From positions 687,958-751,957 of the forward strand of contig NZ_FPAB01000004.1 in assembly GCF_900116145.1 (NCBI RefSeq): a DNA stretch of 64,000 bases, in the 5' to 3' direction. Every line of letters starts with the position of its first letter. Position 1 is the first letter of the stretch. Below, piece by piece: positions 28,613 to 38,790 of the stretch. A program made the translations under genes and the position numbers. This DNA is from Streptomyces harbinensis. Lineage in GTDB: Bacteria > Actinomycetota > Actinomycetes > Streptomycetales > Streptomycetaceae. The notes beneath the pieces were generated by a model, which was given only the letters and a program-made list of their open reading frames with translations, did not search any database and was not told the origin of the DNA.

Positions 28613-28954
28613 GTGGCACAGAAGGTTCAGGTCCTTCTCCTCGATGACCTCAGCGGTGGCGAGGCGGAGGAGACCGTAACGTTCGCGCTTGACGGCAAGA
28701 CTTACGAGATCGACCTCAACTCCGAAAACGCGGACAAGCTGCGTGACGCTCTTGAGCCCTACGTGAAGGCCGGCCGGCGTGCCGGGAGCGGCCGTGGCGG
28801 TCGCGGTCGCGGCCGTACCGCGGCTCCGGCGGGCGGCAGCGGGCAGGACACCGCGAAAATCCGCGCGTGGGCGAAGGAAAACGGATTCGACGTGAATGAC
28901 CGGGGCCGTGTTCCCGCCAACATTCGCGAGGCTTACGAGAAGGCCGGCGCCTGA
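28613..28954 (+). CDS. lsr2: Lsr2, nucleoid-associated xenogeneic silencer
   Basis: This 113-aa protein binds AT-rich DNA and silences horizontally acquired genes in actinobacteria. The N-terminal oligomerisation domain (AQKVQVLLLDDLSGGEAEETVTFALDGKTYEIDLN) and the C-terminal DNA-binding domain (IRAWAKENGFDVNDRGRVPANIREAYEKA) are complete; the RGR motif is the AT-hook-like minor-groove contact. Between them is an Arg/Gly-rich linker (RGGRGRGR). The GTG at 28613 has a GAGGAG site upstream. The preceding region is unusually AT-rich for this genome, which fits binding and autoregulation by Lsr2 itself. Confidence 0.96.
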   Translation: MAQKVQVLLLDDLSGGEAEETVTFALDGKTYEIDLNSENADKLRDALEPYVKAGRRAGSGRGGRGRGRTAAPAGGSGQDTAKIRAWAKENGFDVNDRGRVPANIREAYEKAGA

Positions 28955-28968
28955 TTCCGCGGCCGGGC

Positions 28969-28991
28969 GCCGGGGGCGGGACGCCCCCGGC
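28969..28991 (+). terminator. Hairpin terminator after lsr2
   Basis: GCCGGGGGCG (28969-28978), loop GGA, CGCCCCCGGC (28982-28991): a perfect 10-bp stem just 14 bp after the lsr2 stop. No U-run follows, as is common for Streptomyces terminators. Confidence 0.65.
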
Positions 28992-29074
28992 CTGCGCTCA
29001 GTCGCCCCGCGGTGGGTGTTTCCCGGGCACGGCCCGGGCGAGCGCCCAGGCGGACCAAGCGCTTCCCTGACCTG

Positions 29075-29101
29075 GGGGGCCGCACACCTGTCGCGGCCCC
29101 C
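29075..29101. terminator. Second hairpin in the lsr2-clpC region
   Basis: GGGGGCCGC (29075-29083) pairs with GCGGCCCCC (29093-29101), a 9-bp perfect stem with a 9-nt loop. It may act as a second terminator for lsr2 or insulate the clpC promoter region. Confidence 0.5.
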
Positions 29102-29269
29102 TGTGGTGTGTCCGCACCCCCCCGCGCCGTGCGTCCGCGGCGCCTCACCCCATCGGTGTCATGTCTTGAGCGGTGGCCCGCGCCGTGCGAAGGTTACGCA
29201 CAGTCGGCGGACGGGCGCGTACCGTACCCGCTCCCGGCGGCCGACCGGGACGCGATCGAGAATTATCGC

Positions 29270-29283
29270 GTTCGCCTGTAGCG
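29270..29283. promoter_or_regulatory. ClgR-like operator upstream of clpC
   Basis: GTTCGC-CTGTA-GCG matches exactly the GTTCGC-N5-GCG motif recalled for the ClgR activator in Streptomyces, whose reported targets include clp and lon genes. It lies 334 bp before the clpC ATG, so the promoter would need to be at about 29290-29340 with a long leader. The motif assignment is from memory of the family and was not scored. Confidence 0.5.
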
Positions 29284-29616
29284 GATGTCCGTTGCCCCGG
29301 CGGCATGGAGTGTCAGTCTTGACGGGTAGGAATCCCACATGGTTGCCCATGACTGAAGGGGCGATTTCCGTAGGTCCGGGTGTGTTGCCCGGCGGCGTTC
29401 GCCGTCGGCGTACTCATCCGAGGTGCAAGAGCTTGGCCTGCGGGAACAACGTCTCGCACCATCGGGTTGGAACTGATGTCGCCTGTTCGGGACACGGGGC
29501 CGGGGACAGGAGCAGACAGTCGGAATGAGCGGTCCCCCGTTGCGGGACTAAGCTGCGGAAGGACAGGGAGGGGACCGACCCCTTTACTGCCTGACCGCTC
29601 TGAGGAGCGATTAACG

Positions 29617-32145
<2,529 letters not shown>

Positions 32146-32162
32146 CCCGCCGCCGAGCCGTA

Positions 32163-32206
32163 CGCCGAGGCCCCCACGACCCGCAAGGGTCGTGGGGGCC
32201 TCGGCG
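32163..32206. terminator. Strong bidirectional terminator between clpC and the NACHT gene
   Basis: A perfect 20-bp stem with a GCAA tetraloop: the left arm spans 32163-32182 and the right arm 32187-32206. GNRA loops are very stable. It lies between two convergent genes (clpC stop at 32145, NACHT stop at 32210), so it serves both strands and cleanly separates core from accessory DNA. Confidence 0.85.
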
Positions 32207-32209
32207 CGT

Positions 32210-35200
32210 TCAGTAGCGGGGTGGGGGATCGCGGTGGACGGTGATGTGGGAGGGGAGCTGATCGAGGCCGGTCACGTGGGGGACGCCGTCGAGGTCCACG
32301 AGCTCGAGGTGTCGCAGGAGGGGGAGGGCAGTGAGCGGTGTCAGGTCCAGAGGCTGCGTGGTGGCTCCGCCCAGATGAAGGCTTTCGACTGCGGGAAAGC
32401 GTTCCACGAGGGCGCTGAGCCGGGTCTTCTCTCCGACCGGGCGGACGACCAGGCAATTGACTCGCGGAAAGGACACAGCCGTTTGGCACAGCTCGGCGAG
32501 CGTCGGGGGACCGAGGTGCAGTTGAGCGAGCTCGGGCAGGTTCGCGACGGCCTGCCAGCCGGCAGGTCCGACGGCCGCGTCCAGGTCTCCGAGGTACAGG
32601 ATATACAGCATCGGCCAGGCGCTGATCCGGGTGAGATCGGTGATCCCCCGAGGCAGTGACAGGCGGGTGAGCGGCGCCTGCAGTGGAAGCCCGGTCAGGT
32701 CACGGTCGATGGTTCCTTCTCCCAGGGAGAGGAAGGAGAGGTCCGGCAGTTCGCCGAGCCAGGCCAGTTGGTTGACGCGGCCCTCTCCCCTGAGGAACAG
32801 ATCGGTGAGCGGCAGTCCGGCGAGCTGGGAGAGGTCGGCGTGCTCGTACGGGCCGGTCACGATCAGCTCGCGGAGGTCCGGGAGTCCGCGGAGGAAGCCG
32901 AGACCACCGAGTCGCTCACCCAAGTGCAGCACCAACTCGGTGACGCTCTTCCCGGCGAGCGCCTGGGTGATCTCGGCGGCGGAGAAGTCGCCGCGCAGCG
33001 AGTAGTACGGGTGGTCGGGAAGGGTTGCCAGGATCTCCAGCTGGCGGGCGGTGGACGCGGTGAGACGGAAGCGTCCTCCCATGGAGAGCCGGGCCAGTAC
33101 CTCCTTCCCATAGCGCTCGGCGTTGAAGCTGTTCCATTCCGAGGCGAGCCAGCTCCGTACCGAGGCGTAGGGGTGCTGGCAGTAGGGCACCAGCCGGGGG
33201 ATCGCGGCGTCCGTACCGATGCGGGTGGCTGTGGCGACGACGAAGCGTGCCTCATTCTCCGTGAGGCCGTCGGGGCCGGGCAGCAGTTCCAGCACCACGG
33301 GGCCGGTCTCCACCAGCCGGTCGGATTCGGAGCGGGTCCGGGGCGGGAGGAGAGCGGCGGCGCGGTGTTCGATCTCCTCCCGGACCGCCGGGTCGAGCTG
33401 GGTGGCCTGTTCCAGGCAGGCCATGGCCAGCAGGTGGAGCCGGACGCGCTGCTCGTCGTCCTCGTCCCCGCGCTTGATCAGGTCGCGGAGGAGTGTGGCG
33501 CGCTCGTCGGGGCGGGCGTGGGCCACGGCCATGCGGAGGACGTCTTCCCACTGGTCCAGGTGGGCGTTGCCGACCAGCATGCCGACGTCCCGCTCTTCCA
33601 CCGCCTCGCGGGCGCCGAGGTAGTCCTGGAAGGTGCGGTGGACGAAGTCGATGGCGCCGGGGCCCGGCTCGCGCAGCAGGCCGGAGCGGTTCACGAGGTG
33701 GCGGAGGATCTGCTCGGGGGTGCCCTGTTCCGCGACGTGGGGCATGGACGGGAGCACCCGGGTGATCAGGCCGAGGGCGACGCCGGTGTCGAGTTCGGAG
33801 CGGCCGTTCCTGATCAGCCAGTAGGCGAGTTTCTGGAGCAGCAGCCCGGTCGATTCGGCGTCCAGTTCGACGCTGGTCCGGTCGATGCCGCGTTCCCGGT
33901 CGCGCCGTTCCAGCAGCATCAGCAGGGCCGCGTCGTACAGGCTCTTGCGGCCGTGCGGGAGGTAGCCGCGGCGTTCGCGGTGCAGGGCGCAGATCAGTCC
34001 GCACATCAGGGGGTTGGTGGCGAGGCGGCCGAGGTCGGCCTTGGTGCGCAGGGCCGTCAGCAGCTTCTCTTCGAGGGCCGGGTCCGCCCCGGCCGCCCGG
34101 TGCCAGCGGTGGACGAACGCCGCCACGTCCTCCCGGCTCATCCGCGTCAGCGCCAGGTCCGTGAAGCCCTCGCCCGCCAGCCAGTCGTCGCGGACGGCGG
34201 AGGGGCGGGAGGTGACCAGCCACAGGTTGCCGGGGTAGGCATCCAGCAGGTCGCGCAGCCAGCGGCGGGCGGGCTCCCGCTCCTCTTCCGGGATCTCGTC
34301 GATGCCGTCGATGAGCAGCAGCCCGCGCCGGGCGGTCAGCACCCGGTCGGTCCAGCCGGCCGGCTGGGCGGCGTGGAAGGGGCAGCCGACCGCCGACAGG
34401 AAGGCGTCGGGGGAGGGCAGGTCCCTGCCGCCCCGGGTGAGGGTGCGTAGCGGCAGCACGAAGGGGATGCGGCCCAGCAGGTGGGTCATGCCGTCCGCCG
34501 CCTCCTGGCGGGCGGTGGTGAGGGCGAGCCACTGGACCAGGGTGGTCTTGCCCGACCCGGCCTCGCCGCGCAGCAGGACCCGTTCCCGGCCGGCCAGGGC
34601 CCGTTCGGCGGGCTGCGGTGGGTTGGGGGCGGGGGCCGGGTCGGGTTCGCCGGGGAAGTGGTGGGTGCCGGTGTCGCGTTCCGTGGTGCGCAGGCTCAGG
34701 TAGGCGGCGTCCAGGGGCCACTCCCCGCTCTGGTAGAGGTCCAGGCCGTAGATGGTGAGGTGGTTGTGCTTGTCGAGGATGTATGCCGCGTACCGCTGCT
34801 CGAAGGCCGTGTCGGCCGCCGACCGGGCCGGGATGCGTTCCGTCAGGAGGTCGACGGTGCGGATCAGCCGGTCCAGGTCGCGGCTCTGTTCGGTGAGGGT
34901 GCGGGCGACGAAGGTGGAGCGCTGGGTGAAGAAGTTCAGGATGTGGAGGCAGACGGCGCCGAGGAGGGCTTCGTAGCGGGCTTCGGCCGCCGCTGAAAGG
35001 TCGCCGGGGTGGGTGAGGCGGGCGGCGAGACCTTGCGGGCCCAGCCGGACGGCCTGGACGTCGTCCATGTCCAGCTCGCCGAGGTCGCGGAGTGATCGGG
35101 TAAGGGCATCGGTCAGTTCCTCCTGTACGTCGGGGGTGGGGGCCTCGTGCGGGCCCGCGGCGGTGGCCGCGCGGGCGACGAGTTCGCGGGTGAGCTTGCG

Positions 35201-35371
35201 CAGCTCGCGCTCACCCAGGGTGCGGGTCTCGCCGCGGAACGACACCAGCGCCGTGATGCGTACCGGCTTGTCGGTCAGTCCGGCGCCCGGGCCGTCCCGG
35301 TGGAAGAGTTTCTTGATCAGCGGTGCGATGGCGCTCGATGCGAGTCGGAGCCCGCCCCCGGTCGGATCCAT
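32210..35371 (-). CDS. NACHT NTPase with leucine-rich-repeat C-terminus (bacterial NLR-like)
   Basis: This 1053-aa protein has three parts. The N-terminal helical domain (about 1-240) resembles the NACHT N-terminal helical domains of actinobacteria (IAPLIKKLF, VSFRGETRTLGERELRKLTRELV). The NACHT NTPase follows: Walker A GEAGSGKTT at 269-277, Walker B LLLIDGIDE at 351-359, sensor TSRPSAV near residue 390, and the winged-helix region (FVHRTFQDYLGAREAV near 600). After a helical linker come leucine-rich repeats (about 770-1050: LRELIV, LTDLFL, LSFLSL, LTRLSL). Some bacterial NACHT proteins defend against phage; the trigger here is unknown. The gene is alone on the minus strand, with no obvious toxin partner. 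Confidence 0.9.
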   Translation of the reverse strand: MDPTGGGLRLASSAIAPLIKKLFHRDGPGAGLTDKPVRITALVSFRGETRTLGERELRKLTRELVARAATAAGPHEAPTPDVQEELTDALTRSLRDLGELDMDDVQAVRLGPQGLAARLTHPGDLSAAAEARYEALLGAVCLHILNFFTQRSTFVARTLTEQSRDLDRLIRTVDLLTERIPARSAADTAFEQRYAAYILDKHNHLTIYGLDLYQSGEWPLDAAYLSLRTTERDTGTHHFPGEPDPAPAPNPPQPAERALAGRERVLLRGEAGSGKTTLVQWLALTTARQEAADGMTHLLGRIPFVLPLRTLTRGGRDLPSPDAFLSAVGCPFHAAQPAGWTDRVLTARRGLLLIDGIDEIPEEEREPARRWLRDLLDAYPGNLWLVTSRPSAVRDDWLAGEGFTDLALTRMSREDVAAFVHRWHRAAGADPALEEKLLTALRTKADLGRLATNPLMCGLICALHRERRGYLPHGRKSLYDAALLMLLERRDRERGIDRTSVELDAESTGLLLQKLAYWLIRNGRSELDTGVALGLITRVLPSMPHVAEQGTPEQILRHLVNRSGLLREPGPGAIDFVHRTFQDYLGAREAVEERDVGMLVGNAHLDQWEDVLRMAVAHARPDERATLLRDLIKRGDEDDEQRVRLHLLAMACLEQATQLDPAVREEIEHRAAALLPPRTRSESDRLVETGPVVLELLPGPDGLTENEARFVVATATRIGTDAAIPRLVPYCQHPYASVRSWLASEWNSFNAERYGKEVLARLSMGGRFRLTASTARQLEILATLPDHPYYSLRGDFSAAEITQALAGKSVTELVLHLGERLGGLGFLRGLPDLRELIVTGPYEHADLSQLAGLPLTDLFLRGEGRVNQLAWLGELPDLSFLSLGEGTIDRDLTGLPLQAPLTRLSLPRGITDLTRISAWPMLYILYLGDLDAAVGPAGWQAVANLPELAQLHLGPPTLAELCQTAVSFPRVNCLVVRPVGEKTRLSALVERFPAVESLHLGGATTQPLDLTPLTALPLLRHLELVDLDGVPHVTGLDQLPSHITVHRDPPPRY

Positions 35372-35455
35372 GGTCGGGATCGTAGGTGTTCGGCTCGCAT
35401 CGCGTGAGAGGGCGTTTCATCATGGAGGGAAGGGAGTACGAGGAGGTGGACAGCG

Positions 35456-35689
35456 GTGGCCACACAGCACACGATGTGGGCCGAGTACGTCGACCCCGAC
35501 GAGCCCGGGGACGTGAAGTGGTGGCACATGGTGCGTGAGGGGGACGGGAACATCGCCATGTGCGGCAAGGAGATGGCGTCCGGCGCCCGGACCATGACGG
35601 ACCGCAGGTGGGGGAACACCGAGGAGCCGTCCTGCCACACCTGCGGGGCGATGTATCTGCGGGAAGTGCCCTACCGCACGGTCGCCTGA
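35456..35689 (+). CDS. Small Cys/His/Trp-rich hypothetical protein
   Basis: This 77-aa protein diverges from the NACHT gene (84-bp gap). It has WWH near residue 23, MCGKE, and SCHTCG near the C-terminus, so Cys36 and the CxxC pair could form a small zinc site. The frame is well supported by third-position GC. The GTG start at 35456 follows GAGGAGG about 9 nt upstream. It is not part of a family I can name. Its position makes a role with the NACHT protein worth testing, but there is no direct evidence. Confidence 0.7.
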   Translation: MATQHTMWAEYVDPDEPGDVKWWHMVREGDGNIAMCGKEMASGARTMTDRRWGNTEEPSCHTCGAMYLREVPYRTVA

Positions 35690-35735
35690 GGGCGGGCCGG
35701 CGGGAGTGTCGGTGCCCTGAGGCAGACTGAGGGGC

Positions 35736-36317
35736 ATGAGCGACACACCGGGCGCGGTGCCCGGCCCGGACGGGCTGTTGCGCTGTCCCTGGGGGGCCGG
35801 TCCCGAGGACTACCGCGCGTATCACGACACCGAGTGGGGCCGGGTGGTGCGCGGGGACGACGCGCTGTTCGAGCGGCTGTCGCTGGAGGCGTTCCAGTCG
35901 GGTCTTTCCTGGCTGACGATCCTGCGGCGCCGAGAGGGGTTTCGCAGCGCCTTCGCCGGGTTCCGCATCGCGAAGGTCGCGGCGTACACGGCGGAGGACG
36001 CGGCGCGGCTGCTCGCCGATCCGGGGATCATCCGCAACCGGATGAAGATCGACGCCACGCTGCACAACGCCCGGGTGCTGGCCGGCTGGCGCGAGGGGGA
36101 GCTGACGGAGCTGATCTGGTCGCACGCGCCCGAGGCACAGGGCCGTCGCGCACCCGTGGGGCACGGGGACATCCCGGCCACGACGGCCGAGTCGACGGCC
36201 CTGGCCAAGGACCTCAAGAAGCGCGGCATCCGCTTCGTCGGGCCGACCACGGCGTACGCGCTGATGCAGGCGTGCGGTCTGGTCAACGATCACCTGGCGG
36301 ACTGCCGGTTCCGCTGA
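35736..36317 (+). CDS. tag: DNA-3-methyladenine glycosylase I
   Basis: This 193-aa base-excision repair enzyme removes 3-methyladenine from alkylated DNA. The N-terminal CPWGAGPEDYRAYHDTEWGRVVRGDDALFERLSLEAFQSGLSWLTIL is the Tag signature, including the Cys and the YHDxEWG motif; the catalytic Glu follows in this block. IIRNRMKIDATLHNA and the FVGPTTAYALMQACGLVNDH stretch complete the HhH-like fold with C-terminal zinc-site remnants. ATG at 35736 has GAGGGGC upstream. The gene is a stand-alone unit. Confidence 0.94.
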   Translation: MSDTPGAVPGPDGLLRCPWGAGPEDYRAYHDTEWGRVVRGDDALFERLSLEAFQSGLSWLTILRRREGFRSAFAGFRIAKVAAYTAEDAARLLADPGIIRNRMKIDATLHNARVLAGWREGELTELIWSHAPEAQGRRAPVGHGDIPATTAESTALAKDLKKRGIRFVGPTTAYALMQACGLVNDHLADCRFR

Positions 36318-36345
36318 CCGGTGGGCGGCCGGCCGGCCGGGATGG

Positions 36346-36555
36346 CTACGGAGCGGCCTTCAGAGCGATCCCGCCGGTCTTGATCCGGGCGAGTAAGGCC
36401 CGGGTGGCGGCGCGGGACGCGGTGAGGGTGACGGCCGGGACGTCGCTCTCCCGGAGGCAGACACCGGTGTGGGTGGTGGTGGCGGCCAGTTCGACGCAGG
36501 AGCCGTTGCCTCCCGAGCCGCTGAAGCTGGACTTCTGCCAGACCAGATGACGCAT
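36346..36555 (-). CDS. Orphan DUF397 protein
   Basis: This 69-aa protein is a complete DUF397 domain: WQKSSFSGSGGNGSCVELA, then VCLRESDVPAVTLTASRAATRALLARI. DUF397 proteins are small partners of XRE-type helix-turn-helix regulators in Streptomyces and usually follow them. No such regulator is next to this gene, which sits between tag and the amidase. It could act on a regulator encoded elsewhere, or be the remnant of a lost pair. ATG at 36555 is the start. Confidence 0.9.
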   Translation of the reverse strand: MRHLVWQKSSFSGSGGNGSCVELAATTTHTGVCLRESDVPAVTLTASRAATRALLARIKTGGIALKAAP

Positions 36556-36683
36556 GATGACCTTTCTGCGGGGGGAACCGCTGGTACTGAGGGGACGGAT
36601 GGGGCCGGGCGGCCCCGAACGTCCTTTCCCCGCCCGGCTTTCCGCTTAACGCGACCCAGGTCACGTCACGCGCGCCGCCCAGG

Positions 36684-38102
36684 TCACCCGCCGACCGGCG
36701 TCAGCCGCCCGGTGCCCGCCTCGACGGTCTCGGCCGCCGCCAGGCACAGGTCCTCGCGCCAGGCGCCGCCGATCAGCTGGACGCCGAGCGGCAGCCCGTC
36801 GCGTACCCCGGTGGGCACGGCCACCGCCGGGACGCCCACCAGGCTGACGGCCGCGCACAGCCGCATGGCCTCGGTCACCCGCCGGTGGCCCTCTGGGCCG
36901 GAGGATTCGAGCCCCGGTTCGATCGGCGGTTCGGTGAACACCGGGCCGAGCAGCAGCGGGTACGTGTCGAGGAACCGCGCCCACGCCCGCTGGACGGTGA
37001 GCCGGACGGCTGTCGCCCGCAGATAGCCGCCGAGGTCGCCGCCGGTGGCGCGGTCCATCGACATCTCGATGTACGCGCGGCTCCCGGCCGGCACGATCGG
37101 CCCGATGTGGGGCCAGGCCAGCGCGAACTCCGTCATCACCAGCGTCGCGTACGTCTCCAGCGCCTCCTCCAGACGCGGGACGTCCGGCACCTCCACCACC
37201 TCGTGGCCGGCGTCCGCGAGCCGGTCGGCGGCGGTGCGGACCGCGTCCCGTACGTGCGGGTGGACGCCGAGGCCGCCGGGGTCGGTCACCACGGCGACCT
37301 TCGCGGGTGGTGCGGCGGCGGAGTCGGGCGGGTACAGCGGGACGGGCGCGGTGCGCGGGTCGCGGGGGTCGGGTCCTGCCAGCGCCTCGTAGGCGAGCCG
37401 CAGATCGCCGACGGTGCGGGCCAGGGGGCCGTCCACCGGGATGAGCTGGGAGGCGAGGGTGGGGTCGTCCTCGCCCAGCCGGTGGTCGGCGGCGAAGCGG
37501 CCGGCGGTCGGTTTGAGGGCGGTGACGCCGCAGAAGGAGGCCGGGATGCGGACGGAGCCGCCGGAGTCGTTGCCCAGGCCGAGCGGCGCCATGCCGGTGG
37601 CCACGGCGGCGCCGTCGCCACCGCTGGTGCCGCCGGGGGTGCGGGTGCGGTCCCAGGGGTTGCGGGTGTCGCCGAACAGTTCGCTGCGGCTGTGCACCCC
37701 GCCGAGGGCCAGGTCGGGCATGTTGCTGTGGCCGATGGGGATGGCGCCCGCGGCGCGCAGCCGGGCCACGGGCGGGGCGTCGGCGGGGGCGGTGAAGTCC
37801 TTGAAGCGGGCGATGCCGTGCGTGGTGGGGACGCCGCCGATGGCCAGGTTCTCTTTGACGGTGAACGGGACGCCGGCGAGCGGGCCGAGGTCCTCGCCGG
37901 CCGCCCGGCGCCGGTCGAGGTCGCGGGCCTGGGCGCGGGCCCGGTCGGCGAGGAGCTGGGTGACGGCGCCCACGGCCGGGTTGGTCGCGGCGATGCGCTC
38001 CAGATGGCTGTCGACGACCTCGGCCGCGCCGATGTCGCCGCATGCGACGGCGCGGCCCAGCTCGGCGGCGGTGCGGGCCCACAGCGGTTCGGTGGTGTCC
38101 AT
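36684..38102 (-). CDS. Amidase (amidase-signature family)
   Basis: This 472-aa enzyme belongs to the amidase-signature family with the Ser-cis-Ser-Lys triad Lys83 (TVKENLA), Ser160 (PGGTSGG) and Ser183 (GNDSGGSVRIPA). The usual GGSSGGS block is PGGTSGGDG here, one residue off the commonest form at the last position, but the cis-Ser is kept. It hydrolyses an amide; the substrate is not known. It should not be GatA, because no gatB/gatC is near. ATG at 38102 is used. It diverges from a TetR gene, with two operator-like repeats in the gap, so that regulator probably controls it. Confidence 0.9.
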   Translation of the reverse strand: MDTTEPLWARTAAELGRAVACGDIGAAEVVDSHLERIAATNPAVGAVTQLLADRARAQARDLDRRRAAGEDLGPLAGVPFTVKENLAIGGVPTTHGIARFKDFTAPADAPPVARLRAAGAIPIGHSNMPDLALGGVHSRSELFGDTRNPWDRTRTPGGTSGGDGAAVATGMAPLGLGNDSGGSVRIPASFCGVTALKPTAGRFAADHRLGEDDPTLASQLIPVDGPLARTVGDLRLAYEALAGPDPRDPRTAPVPLYPPDSAAAPPAKVAVVTDPGGLGVHPHVRDAVRTAADRLADAGHEVVEVPDVPRLEEALETYATLVMTEFALAWPHIGPIVPAGSRAYIEMSMDRATGGDLGGYLRATAVRLTVQRAWARFLDTYPLLLGPVFTEPPIEPGLESSGPEGHRRVTEAMRLCAAVSLVGVPAVAVPTGVRDGLPLGVQLIGGAWREDLCLAAAETVEAGTGRLTPVGG

Positions 38103-38132
38103 GGCGGTGCGGGATCCTTCCGTGCTCGTTCC

Positions 38133-38148
38133 GATGCGCTTGTATCGG
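38133..38148. promoter_or_regulatory. Operator-like repeat 1 between amidase and TetR genes
   Basis: GATGCGCTTGTATCGG, within the imperfect palindrome CCGATGCGCTTGTATCGG (from 38131), shares 14 of 16 bases with the copy at 38177-38192. It lies close to the amidase start. Confidence 0.6.
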
Positions 38149-38176
38149 TTCGAGGAACGATCGTACGCTGGGTTGC

Positions 38177-38192
38177 GATGCGCATGCATCGG
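38177..38192. promoter_or_regulatory. Operator-like repeat 2 between amidase and TetR genes
   Basis: GATGCGCATGCATCGG, whose arms GATGC/GCATC are perfect, is a direct copy of repeat 1 with 44 bp from start to start (about four helical turns). It lies about 30 bp upstream of the TetR ATG, next to AATAATGG. Confidence 0.6.
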
Positions 38193-38222
38193 AATAATGG
38201 AGAACGCACGGAAGGCGGACCC

Positions 38223-38786
38223 ATGCCGCGACAGGTGGACCACGACAGCCGACGCCGCACCATCGCCGAGGCCGTCTGCGCCCTCGCGGACCGCGACGGC
38301 CTGGAAGGCGTCACCCTGCGCGACGTCGCCGAGGAGGCCGGCGTCTCCATGGGAGCGGTGCAGCGCTGCTTCCGCACCAAGGACGAGATGCTCGTCTTCG
38401 CCCTCACCCACGTCAGCGAGCAGGTCGCGGCCCGCATCCGCCGGGCGCACGGCCTGGGCCGGGTCGCCGCCGAGATCGCCCTGCTCACCGAAGGACACCG
38501 CGCCCAGGCCCGGGTCTGGCTCGCGTTCGCCGCCCGCGCCGCCGTCAGCCCACCGCTGGCCGCCGTCCTGCGCGCGCACTACGCCGAGGCCCACGCCCTG
38601 CTGACCCGGCTGATCCAGGCCACCGGTGACGACGGCCCGGACGCCGCCGGCGACGCCGCGGAACGGGCCCGTACCCTGCTCGCCCTCGCCGACGGCCTCA
38701 CCGCCCACGTCCTCATCGGCCACCTCACCCCGCACGCGGCCCAGGCCGTCCTCGACCACCACCTGGCCACCGCCCCGGCCCGCTGA
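38223..38786 (+). CDS. TetR-family transcriptional regulator
   Basis: This 187-aa regulator has the TetR helix-turn-helix (RRRTIAEAVCALADRDGLEGVTLRDVAEEAGVSMGAVQRCFRTKDEMLVFAL) and a C-terminal ligand-binding helical domain. ATG at 38223 starts the helix-turn-helix region; an upstream frame extension is less likely because it would run through the operator. It diverges from the amidase; the two copies of a palindromic repeat in the 120-bp gap are its likely binding sites. The ligand may be an amide or its product (inference). Confidence 0.93.
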   Translation: MPRQVDHDSRRRTIAEAVCALADRDGLEGVTLRDVAEEAGVSMGAVQRCFRTKDEMLVFALTHVSEQVAARIRRAHGLGRVAAEIALLTEGHRAQARVWLAFAARAAVSPPLAAVLRAHYAEAHALLTRLIQATGDDGPDAAGDAAERARTLLALADGLTAHVLIGHLTPHAAQAVLDHHLATAPAR

Positions 38787-38790
38787 GCCG

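Larger units (their letters stand above)
28955..29616. other. 662-bp gene-free region between lsr2 and clpC
   Basis: No convincing coding frame lies here; base composition and stops in all frames argue against a gene. It holds two hairpins (28969-28991 and 29075-29101), a ClgR-like box (29270-29283) and AT-richer sequence near 29260-29280. A TTGACG hexamer near 29318 could be a -35 element. The region next to the clpC start has a GAGGAG ribosome-binding site and a run that can form a GAGCGGTC/GACCGCTC stem (about 29526 and 29597). The clpC transcript may therefore have a long structured leader. Confidence 0.6.

Noticed and set aside
32768..34450. 560-codon frame antisense to the NACHT gene
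   Set aside because: No domain, and the NACHT frame has clear motifs in order; a shadow frame.
36684..38102. GatA of the Asp/Glu-tRNA amidotransferase
   Set aside because: No gatB or gatC nearby and the cis-Ser block differs from GatA; a stand-alone amidase is more likely.
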